Assembly: GCA_018694455.1 (NCBI GenBank)
Contig: JABHNP010000070.1
Span: 1-12,296 of the forward strand
From: Planctomycetaceae bacterium
GTDB lineage: Bacteria > Planctomycetota > Planctomycetia > Pirellulales > UBA1268
Direction: 5' to 3'
DNA length: 12,296 nucleotides
Every line of letters starts with the position of its first letter. Position 1 is the first letter of the stretch. The notes below the pieces were generated by a model, which saw only the letters and a list, made by a program, of their open reading frames with translations, was not told the DNA's origin and did not search any database. Positions 7,238 through 12,296 of this stretch are shown piece by piece. A program made the position numbers and the translations under genes.

Positions 7238-8422
7238 CTAAAGTTCGGGCCAGTAAGCGAATGGAAGGCCGGTATGCTGTTGCGCATAAGAAATCTGGGC
7301 CGTCTCATTGGTAACCAGGTATTCCATCTCACCCGCCTGCATACGACGATCAAAGGCGTTGCTGTCGGGAAAAATGTGATATTTGCTGGTGTTACTCCAT
7401 GAAAAGCGTTGCGTTTGAATGTTGCGCTCCAAGGCTACTTCGCCGTAACGGCGCAAAATAGATTCGTCGTCTTTTGTGTAGTGCTGGATTAAACCGGAGG
7501 AGAGAACGCTGACATCGGCAAACGCAGAATTCAGCCCTTTCGCACCGGTCGGAGGAACGATATGCGCAGCGTCGCCACATAAGAACAATCGGCCATGAGT
7601 CATCGGATAGCAGAAAAAACTTCGCAGAGGTGTCACGTCTTTTTGGAAGATTTCGCCACGTTCAAGTTCCCAACCGGGTGTACCAAGACGGGTATCTAGT
7701 TCATCCCAGATTCTCTCGTCTGGCCATTCATCGAGATCTTCATCCGGTTTGCACTGCAGATAAAGCCGAGACACTTTCGGTGAGCGCATGCTTAACAAAG
7801 CAAAGCCCCTATCATGATGAGCGAACAGTGCGACATCTTTAGATGGTGGCGCATTGACCATGACACCTAACCAGCCGAAGGGATAAACCTTTTCATGTGT
7901 TTTTAAAACACTGGCTGGCATCGCCTGGCGCGATGGGCCATGAAAGCCATCACAGCCAATCACAAAGTCGCAGGTCAACTCCTGGTCTGCGCCTTCATGT
8001 GTGTACTTGACCGTTGCACGATCGCCCTCAATATCTTCGATAGCCCTGACCGGGGCTTCATAAAGAACATTATGTCCTTCTGCCGCAAGGCCGCCTAACA
8101 GATCTTTGGTGACTTCAGACTGACCGTAGACCGTAACGCCGATACCGATCAGCTTGTCAAAATCTAAAAAGTGATGCTCATTGTATAAGCCAATAGCGAC
8201 GCCACGGTGGTACATGCATTCTTTCTGCAGGCGCTCGCCAATTCCAGCTTTGATCATCAGGTCGACGGAATTCTGCTCCATGACTCCGGCGCGTATTCGA
8301 CTCTCGACATATTCCCTGCTTTGTCTCTCAAGGACGATGCTCTCAATACCACGCTGACGCAGAATCCAAGCTAAGAGAGAACCTGATGGACCTGCACCTA
8401 CGATTGCTACCGGCACATGCAT
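7238..8422 (-). CDS. pobA: PobA-like FAD-dependent aromatic (4-hydroxybenzoate 3-) monooxygenase with altered active site
   Basis: This 394-residue flavoprotein has the same length as Pseudomonas fluorescens PobA and aligns with it almost without gaps. It shows the FAD Rossmann motif GAGPSG (residues 9-14), the DG motif IGCDGFHG (155-162) and the GD motif LCGDAAHIVPPTGAKGLN (281-298). Ser211, Arg213, Arg219 and Tyr221 match PobA Ser212, Arg214, Arg220 and Tyr222, which hold the substrate carboxylate and pocket. Arg33, Gln34 and Tyr38 in the ERQSREYV loop resemble NADPH-using PobA. However, the relay tyrosines Tyr201 and Tyr385 of PobA correspond to Phe200 and His383 here. The ATG at 8422 has GAGGTG upstream. 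In canonical pathways PobA makes protocatechuate, the substrate of LigAB encoded divergently, so an ortho-hydroxylation just before ring cleavage is likely. The phenolic acid it uses may differ from 4-hydroxybenzoate. Confidence 0.88.
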   Translation of the reverse strand: MHVPVAIVGAGPSGSLLAWILRQRGIESIVLERQSREYVESRIRAGVMEQNSVDLMIKAGIGERLQKECMYHRGVAIGLYNEHHFLDFDKLIGIGVTVYGQSEVTKDLLGGLAAEGHNVLYEAPVRAIEDIEGDRATVKYTHEGADQELTCDFVIGCDGFHGPSRQAMPASVLKTHEKVYPFGWLGVMVNAPPSKDVALFAHHDRGFALLSMRSPKVSRLYLQCKPDEDLDEWPDERIWDELDTRLGTPGWELERGEIFQKDVTPLRSFFCYPMTHGRLFLCGDAAHIVPPTGAKGLNSAFADVSVLSSGLIQHYTKDDESILRRYGEVALERNIQTQRFSWSNTSKYHIFPDSNAFDRRMQAGEMEYLVTNETAQISYAQQHTGLPFAYWPEL

Positions 8423-8579
8423 GAGCTGACACCTCGCTGCTAATTTGTTGGGCGTTCTATCCCTTTATTGTCTCACAGAGCGATACGGAGTTGCTATATA
8501 CGAAACAATATGTAAAATTAACCCGGCTGTCAAGACTGAGTGCCAGCCAATTTTTCAAACCTTGGGATATAACTTGGAT
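8423..8579 (-). promoter_or_regulatory. 157-base spacer upstream of pobA-like gene, with a likely operator half-site
   Basis: No gene is seen here. The stretch is AT-rich in the middle and is the largest gap in the leftward gene set. It therefore may carry a promoter of its own for the catabolic operon, separate from that of the regulator. Plus-strand TATACGAAAC at 8497-8506 matches one arm of the 9401-9424 palindrome at 9 of 10 positions. I see no convincing -35/-10 pair and no terminator hairpin. Confidence 0.45.
8497..8506. promoter_or_regulatory. Candidate regulator half-site upstream of pobA-like gene
   Basis: The sequence TATACGAAAC differs at one base from the arm TACACGAAAC of the perfect palindrome between iclR and ligA. 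The opposite arm is not conserved. It lies 75 bases upstream of the pobA-like start. Binding by the linked IclR-type regulator is inferred from the shared motif and position. Confidence 0.45.
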
Positions 8580-9359
8580 CTATTCGCCGGGCCGCCAGCC
8601 CAGATTTCTCGACGCCTGTCTACCAGCGGCGATGACGCTGTCGATCATATCCAACGGCGGATTCGCAGGAATATTTTGCGCCGAGCCAACAATTGCGATG
8701 GCGCCGGCGTAACTGGAATCATGGTAAAAGATGGGCGCGGCGACCGCATTGACACCAACCACCGCTTCACCTGGAACAATTGTCCAACCTCTGGACCGTG
8801 CGCTGTTAACACGCGAGGCCAGTTTCGAGGGATCGGTAACAGTTTCCGGCGTCTCGGGTTCGAACTGCTCGACGTCAACATAATCCCAGTATTCCGAGGG
8901 ACCGAAAGCAAGAGAAATATGCCCAAGAGAGGAAGAGTTAAGATTGAAGGTGGCACCTGGACGAAACGCATACTGCACGGTCGTCGTCCCGAGTGCGAAA
9001 TCAATGATGGTTACCTTGCCATCGATCACACTAGCAAACACAGCAGTCTGACTGGTTTGGTCGCGCAAGGTTTCCATCGCTGGGCGTATTGCAGGCATCA
9101 ACTCAACATTCTCGCCAACCAGTTTTGCCAGCAGGTGAAGACGAGGGCCGACGCGCTCTTTTTTGGAAACCTTGTTTTGGGATACATAACCCAGTTGCCG
9201 CAGGGTCTGAAGGTGGCGATAAACCCGCGTCTTGGTTGCCGACAGTTCACGAGCAATTTGAGTGACGCCCTTTTCTCCTTCACTCGAGGCCAGACATTCC
9301 AATATCTGCATCGTCAAACCGACCGACTGAATAATTGGTCCACCCCGTTCTTCGGACAA
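8580..9359 (-). CDS. IclR-family transcriptional regulator
   Basis: The product has 259 residues from a TTG at 9359, chosen because GGAGAGG stands just upstream (9364-9370) and no in-frame ATG is near. Residues of about 10-75 form the IclR winged helix-turn-helix (IIQSVGLTMQILECLA, VTQIARELSATKTRVYRHLQTLRQLGYV). The remainder is the GAF-like effector domain (TAVFASVIDGKVTIID, a GATFNLNSSSLGHISLAF loop, and GWTIVPGEAVVGVNAVAAPIF), with the family's conserved turns present. IclR proteins such as PobR and PcaR control aromatic catabolism and respond to pathway acids. The gene is the first of the leftward set and diverges from ligA. A palindrome in the shared control region and a half-site before the pobA-like gene are its likely targets, which implies autoregulation plus control of both arms (inference). 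Confidence 0.93.
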   Translation of the reverse strand: MSEERGGPIIQSVGLTMQILECLASSEGEKGVTQIARELSATKTRVYRHLQTLRQLGYVSQNKVSKKERVGPRLHLLAKLVGENVELMPAIRPAMETLRDQTSQTAVFASVIDGKVTIIDFALGTTTVQYAFRPGATFNLNSSSLGHISLAFGPSEYWDYVDVEQFEPETPETVTDPSKLASRVNSARSRGWTIVPGEAVVGVNAVAAPIFYHDSSYAGAIAIVGSAQNIPANPPLDMIDSVIAAGRQASRNLGWRPGE

Positions 9360-9363
9360 GAGT

Positions 9364-9370
9364 CCTCTCC
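9364..9370 (-). promoter_or_regulatory. Ribosome binding site supporting the IclR TTG start
   Basis: The coding strand reads GGAGAGG, ending four bases before the TTG at 9359. An ATG slightly further upstream is in another frame, so this site supports TTG as the true start. Confidence 0.65.
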
Positions 9371-9400
9371 AATGTGCATGACTAGCGGGATGAATTACCC

Positions 9401-9424
9401 GTTTCGTGTATTGTTACACGAAAC
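9401..9424. promoter_or_regulatory. Perfect 10+10 inverted repeat, likely IclR-family operator
   Basis: The arms GTTTCGTGTA (9401-9410) and TACACGAAAC (9415-9424) are exact reverse complements around a four-base TTGT spacer. The site lies in the middle of the 119-base divergent region, 41 bases upstream of the iclR start and 54 upstream of ligA. A related CATACGAAAT lies exactly 20 bases (two helical turns) after the right arm, at 9435-9444. The size, symmetry and location fit a dimer or tetramer operator for the adjacent regulator. The promoters presumably overlap it, but I cannot place -35/-10 boxes with confidence. Confidence 0.8.
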
Positions 9425-9434
9425 ACTATATCGG

Positions 9435-9444
9435 CATACGAAAT
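9435..9444. promoter_or_regulatory. Secondary operator-like half-site
   Basis: CATACGAAAT matches the palindrome arm TACACGAAAC at 7 of 10 positions, including the ACGAAA core. It lies in the same orientation as the right arm and is spaced 20 bases from it, so it would sit on the same face of the helix. It is 34 bases before the ligA start. Confidence 0.4.
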
Positions 9445-9478
9445 ACTAGCTCAACCACCAATTTAACGGAGGGAGACT

Positions 9479-9847
9479 ATGAGTAAAGAAACCGGACATT
9501 CCGATCATATACCCGGCACCCATGTGTTCACAGGACAAAGGTCGAAGCGGGGATTAAAGCTAAACCGCTTCGCTTTCTCCTTGAACCAAGCAAGCAATCG
9601 CGAAGCCTATCTTCAGGATGCAGAAGCCTATATGGACAATTGCGGTCTCAGTTCCTGGGAAAAAGAGAAAGTTCTTGCTCGTGACTACAAGAGTCTGGTC
9701 GAGGAAGGCGGCGGCAGCATCTATATGTTGCTGAAGCTTGGTAGTGTTACCGGCGAAGGTTTGGCTTCACTTGGCGCACAACAACGCGGCGAAACAAAAG
9801 AAGAATTTATGCAAACACGCAACGTGGCCCTAAAGGAAAACGAATAA
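9479..9847 (+). CDS. ligA: Protocatechuate 4,5-dioxygenase-type alpha (small) subunit
   Basis: This 122-residue protein starts at ATG 9479 after GGAGGGA. It matches the small subunit of the LigAB extradiol dioxygenase: IPGTHVFTGQRSKRGLKLN (11-29), an all-helical middle, and VLARDYKSLVEEGG (65-78). SYK-6 LigA has 139 residues; this one has shorter N- and C-termini. The alpha subunit closes the active site of the catalytic beta subunit encoded 34 bases downstream. In an ungapped alignment of residues 83-110, the SYK-6 residue Phe103, which lines the substrate pocket, corresponds to Leu95. It is the first gene of the rightward set and faces the palindromic operator. Assignment to the LigA family is firm; protocatechuate as the substrate is assumed from relatives and may be wrong. 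Confidence 0.92.
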   Translation: MSKETGHSDHIPGTHVFTGQRSKRGLKLNRFAFSLNQASNREAYLQDAEAYMDNCGLSSWEKEKVLARDYKSLVEEGGGSIYMLLKLGSVTGEGLASLGAQQRGETKEEFMQTRNVALKENE

Positions 9848-9881
9848 GCAACGGTGCGAACTGACTGAAGGAGAACAGAAA

Positions 9882-10724
9882 ATGGGCAAAATAGTTGCAG
9901 GCGTCGGCACATCTCACGTCCCCTCTATAGGCGTTGCCTACGATACCAACCAACAATTGACGCCGGAATGGAAGCCACTGTTCGATGGCTATATTCCAGC
10001 TAAAGAATGGTTAAAAGAAAAAGGTGTGACCCACGCCATCGTGATCTATAACGATCATGGCACAGATTTTTTCTTCGACAAGTATCCAACTTTCGCCATG
10101 GGTGCGGCTGATGAATATCCCATCGGAGACGAGAGCTTTGGCGTTCGTGATCTGCCAAGCGTCAAAGGTGACACCGATTTTTCCTTTCATCTCGCCAACG
10201 AATTGGTCCTAAAACATGAGTTCGACCTGACGATCTGCCAGGAGATGCTCATGGATCACGGCCTGCTCGCGCCGTACCCGCTGCTCTTTGACCACGAACC
10301 TGATTGGAGCGTCAAGACAGTGCCTTTCAACGTCAATGTTCTGCAACATCCATTACCGACACCCCGTCGTTTGTGGAAGCTGGGACAGGCCATGCGTCAG
10401 TCTGTCGAGTCCTATCCCGAAGACGTTCGTGTCGCTATTCTCGGTACCGGTGGTCTGTCGCACCAGTTGCACGGCACGCGCTTTGGTCATATGAATGAAG
10501 CCTGGGACAAGGAATTTCTTGACCGAATAGAAGATGACCCAGAAAGTTTACTCGATATTCCACATGACGTCTGGATGGAGCGAGGTGGCGCCGAAGCGGT
10601 CGAGATGATGATGTGGCTGACGATGCGCGGCGCTCTAACGCCGGAGGTAACGAAAATACATCGCAACTACTATCTGCCGATGCTGACCGGCATGGGCTTA
10701 ACGGTTCTGGAAGACGCTGCATGA
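9882..10724 (+). CDS. ligB: Protocatechuate 4,5-dioxygenase-type beta (catalytic) subunit
   Basis: The product has 280 residues (SYK-6 LigB has 302; this one ends sooner). An AAGGAG precedes the ATG at 9882. It is a class III extradiol dioxygenase: the Fe(II) ligands His12 (TSHVPSIG), His59 (YNDHG) and Glu241 (AEAVEMMMW) and the catalytic base His194 (GTGGLSHQLHG) match LigB His12, His61, Glu242 and His195. His126 (MDHG) is also conserved. With the alpha subunit it cleaves a catechol-type ring next to the hydroxyls using O2. The segment after YYLP (residues 263-266) reads MLTG, where LigB has ASNT; the Ser-Asn pair there is missing. The lower-pathway genes that usually accompany ligAB are absent from the window. 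Family assignment is very secure; the substrate could be protocatechuate, gallate or a methylated gallate. Confidence 0.93.
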   Translation: MGKIVAGVGTSHVPSIGVAYDTNQQLTPEWKPLFDGYIPAKEWLKEKGVTHAIVIYNDHGTDFFFDKYPTFAMGAADEYPIGDESFGVRDLPSVKGDTDFSFHLANELVLKHEFDLTICQEMLMDHGLLAPYPLLFDHEPDWSVKTVPFNVNVLQHPLPTPRRLWKLGQAMRQSVESYPEDVRVAILGTGGLSHQLHGTRFGHMNEAWDKEFLDRIEDDPESLLDIPHDVWMERGGAEAVEMMMWLTMRGALTPEVTKIHRNYYLPMLTGMGLTVLEDAA

Positions 10725-10758
10725 ACCTGCTGACCGCTCCAGGATCTGAGGTGGTGAC

Positions 10759-11763
10759 ATGACGATTCCGATTATTGATCTCGCGAAATGGTTCGATGAT
10801 CAACCACCGCTAACGGACCCATCAAATACAGACTCATCTACGGCGGAACAAGCACTAGCCCAGGAATGGGACAATGCTATGCGCCACTACGGGTTTGCAG
10901 TCGTTGTTGGACATCCAGTTGCTGGCACGCAAACAGACAATCTTTATCGCGCGACTCGCGAATTTTTCGAATCTAATTCGCCGAAAGAAAAACAGACGTT
11001 TAATCATGGGCCTTATGGTAATCCATTGGGTGGCTATACAGGGCTTGGGGTTGAATCGGTGGGGACAACCTGGGAGTTGGATAATGCGCCACCGGATATT
11101 GTCGAAAGCTATGTCTTTCTCGGATCACCAGAATGCTGGGCTACCCGTGAGCCAAATGTTGCTCACCCTATGGCTCTGGAACACATTGCAGCACCCTATG
11201 TAGAGCAGGTCATGAGCTTGTGTCGAGGAATACACCGGTTGTCCGCACGTGCACTGGGTGTACCAGATACTTTCTTCGAGAATTTTTTCGATTCGACATC
11301 GGCATCAGAGTTGTCACTTCGCCTGGCGTATTATCCGCCAACTGAATCCCATTCAATGCACCGTACCAGCATCCGGTATGGCGCCCATACCGACTACACA
11401 GGCTACACATTTTTGTATCAGGACCCGAATGATCTTGGAAATGAAGAGAGTGGAGGATTGCAGGTGCTGGTAAATGACCAGTGGGTCTTTGTTCCAAGCG
11501 TGCCAAACAGCTTCGTTATCAACGCAGGAGATTTATGGCCGATCTGGAGCAATGGTCGCTGGAAAAGTGCAGTACACCGCGTGACTAATCCAGCAGAGGA
11601 CTCCAGGTATAGTCGTCAGTCAAGAATTAGCATTCCGTTTTTTACTGGTCCACGAGGCGACAGTTTGATTGAGCCAATTGTACGAGACGGTGAAGATAAG
11701 ATTTTTTCGGCCATCGAAGCCGGTCAACACCTGCAGGCCAAGCTCAGTGCGTCGAACGTTTGA
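10759..11763 (+). CDS. Isopenicillin-N-synthase-like 2-oxoglutarate/Fe(II) oxygenase
   Basis: This complete 334-residue protein starts at ATG 10759 after GAGGTGG, 34 bases behind ligB and so probably in its operon. The N-terminal DIOX_N region begins TIPIIDLAKWF and includes HYGFAVVVGHPV (43-54). The jelly-roll core has His210 and Asp212 (GAHTDYTGYT) and His273 (SAVHRVTNP) as iron ligands. Arg289-x-Ser291 (RISIPFF) binds the 2-oxoglutarate carboxylate. It is a divergent homologue of the enzyme at the left window edge, sharing HTD, SNG.W/Y.S..HRV and PPIPF-like segments but with a longer insert near residues 222-232 (DPNDLGNEESG). Plants, fungi and bacteria use this family for hydroxylation, desaturation or ring formation, so the reaction cannot be named. 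Linkage to ligAB suggests a step close to ring cleavage (inference). Confidence 0.9.
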   Translation: MTIPIIDLAKWFDDQPPLTDPSNTDSSTAEQALAQEWDNAMRHYGFAVVVGHPVAGTQTDNLYRATREFFESNSPKEKQTFNHGPYGNPLGGYTGLGVESVGTTWELDNAPPDIVESYVFLGSPECWATREPNVAHPMALEHIAAPYVEQVMSLCRGIHRLSARALGVPDTFFENFFDSTSASELSLRLAYYPPTESHSMHRTSIRYGAHTDYTGYTFLYQDPNDLGNEESGGLQVLVNDQWVFVPSVPNSFVINAGDLWPIWSNGRWKSAVHRVTNPAEDSRYSRQSRISIPFFTGPRGDSLIEPIVRDGEDKIFSAIEAGQHLQAKLSASNV

Positions 11764-11774
11764 TGCCCAGAACC

Positions 11775-11788
11775 GGTTCTGACAAGTT
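11775..11788. repeat. Candidate outer terminal inverted repeat of the IS6-family element
   Basis: GGTTCTGACAAGTT fits the general look of IS6 termini (GG..CTGT..). It overlaps a 12-base palindrome, AGAACCGGTTCT (11769-11780), at the presumed junction. The call rests on resemblance and position only, because the matching end is off the window. Confidence 0.35.
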
Positions 11789-11823
11789 AACTCCTCCAGA
11801 CCGATGAAACCCAGTGCCTAGTT

Positions 11824-12296
11824 TCAAGCCACTACCCTGCTCCATTCATTGAACGCAGTGACCCTGAGATTCCGATAATGTTGCGCCCCAACCAAGTGTC
11901 TGCCTAAATTGAAAAGATTTTGAACCGCTGTATAGGAAGTCAAAAAGGTTTGAGCCTGTCTCACTGATTTGAACTTGCGCATCCCTCGCTCTCGCACTCT
12001 GGTCACCTCATGAGATTGCTCTACTCGATTATTCTCGTACTGCTTGGTACTGTGGATCGCCTCAGAAACCAGTTCCCGATAAGCGACACCATAACTACGC
12101 AGCTTGTCTGTCACGATCTTCCTAGGCTCACTACCATGACTTCTCAAAAGTCTCTTGAAGAAGCGCTTTGCTGCCGCACCATCCCTTCGTGCCTGCAGAA
12201 ATACGTCAACAATCTCACCGTCCTGATCAACAGCACGCCATAGATAATGTTGCTTGCCTCTGATCTTTACGAATACTTCGTCGATGTAGAAAGTAT
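11824..12296 (-). CDS. IS6-family transposase, N-terminus beyond window edge
   Basis: The frame is open from the right window edge to a TGA at 11824, giving 156 residues; family members have about 230, so roughly the first third (helix-turn-helix and start of the DDE core) is outside. The visible part contains all three catalytic acids of the DDE integrase-like domain. These are Asp5 of the fragment (FYIDEVFVKI), Asp63 (KIVTDKLRSYG) and Glu92 (NNRVEQSH). Also typical are QHYLWRAVDQDGEIVDV and RRDGAAAKRFF. The C-terminal VRERGMRKFKSV and ALN-type tail end normally at NEWSRVVA. I see no frameshift or stop in the visible portion, so the element may be active. IS6 elements insert by copy-in or cointegrate formation and often flank transferred catabolic or resistance segments. 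Confidence 0.92.
   Translation of the reverse strand, partial: TFYIDEVFVKIRGKQHYLWRAVDQDGEIVDVFLQARRDGAAAKRFFKRLLRSHGSEPRKIVTDKLRSYGVAYRELVSEAIHSTKQYENNRVEQSHEVTRVRERGMRKFKSVRQAQTFLTSYTAVQNLFNLGRHLVGAQHYRNLRVTAFNEWSRVVA

Larger units (their letters stand above)
11775..12296 (-). mobile_element. IS6-family insertion sequence, cut by the right window edge
   Basis: A transposase gene of the IS6 family reads leftward, and a plausible terminal inverted repeat end, beginning GGTTCTGACAAGTT, lies at 11775. That is 49 bases beyond the transposase stop, a usual distance in this family, whose ends start with GG and resemble GGTTCTG. The opposite end is outside the window, so the repeat cannot be confirmed. 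The element abuts the oxygenase gene, whose stop is only 11 bases away. Confidence 0.6.

Noticed and set aside
8445..9449. Long plus-strand open frame (334 codons) opposite the regulator gene
   Set aside because: It runs antisense through the whole IclR-family gene and the divergent control region, has no ribosome binding site at its start and shows no recognisable domain. The minus-strand frame has clear family motifs.
11769..11780. AGAACCGGTTCT palindrome as a transcription terminator after the oxygenase gene
   Set aside because: It has no loop and no following T run. It is more likely part of the insertion-sequence junction.
1..12296. CRISPR arrays, tRNA or rRNA genes, phage genes, toxin-antitoxin pairs
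   Set aside because: I found no regularly spaced repeats, no cloverleaf-like stretch and no such proteins. Nearly all bases are accounted for by the catabolic genes and the insertion sequence.

Overview
The window looks like a catabolic gene cluster for an aromatic compound in a Gram-negative proteobacterium. The TonB-dependent outer-membrane receptor, the secreted metallo-hydrolase with a Sec-type signal peptide and the LigAB-type ring-cleavage enzyme all point that way. Base composition is close to balanced. The plug sequence of the receptor (EEIVVTAQRR) is common in both sphingomonad-like alphaproteobacteria and marine gammaproteobacteria. I lean towards a marine gammaproteobacterium, but the sequence does not settle it.

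Layout. Two divergent gene sets leave a 119-base control region (9360-9478) that holds a perfect 10+10 inverted repeat. Leftward, on the minus strand, run an IclR-type regulator, a PobA-like flavin hydroxylase, a putidaredoxin-type [2Fe-2S] ferredoxin, a TonB-dependent receptor, a cytochrome P450, a periplasmic metallo-beta-lactamase-fold hydrolase, a VanA-like Rieske oxygenase and a 2-oxoglutarate/Fe(II)-type oxygenase cut by the left window edge. From the hydroxylase onward the gaps are short (-4 to about 80 bases), so an operon is likely. Rightward run ligA, ligB (extradiol ring cleavage) and a second 2-oxoglutarate/Fe(II)-type oxygenase. Immediately after it lies an IS6-family insertion sequence cut by the right edge.

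How the genes may work together (inference). The receptor takes up an aromatic substrate and the periplasmic hydrolase may unmask it. The P450 with its ferredoxin, the Rieske enzyme and the two 2-oxoglutarate-type enzymes would trim or hydroxylate it. The PobA-like enzyme would install the last ring hydroxyl and LigAB would open the ring between or beside the hydroxyls. Six oxygenases of five mechanistic classes sit in 12 kb. No ferredoxin reductase and no post-cleavage genes (ligC, ligI, ligJ, ligK, ligU) are visible.

The most notable point is that three enzymes depart from their textbook relatives at substrate or catalytic positions. The PobA-like protein lacks both tyrosines of the 4-hydroxybenzoate proton relay (Phe200 and His383 instead). 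LigA has Leu95 where the Sphingobium enzyme has Phe103. The P450 has Asn250 in place of the oxygen-activating threonine. Together these suggest that the real substrate is not plain 4-hydroxybenzoate/protocatechuate. A gallate-like or otherwise substituted catechol is one possibility.
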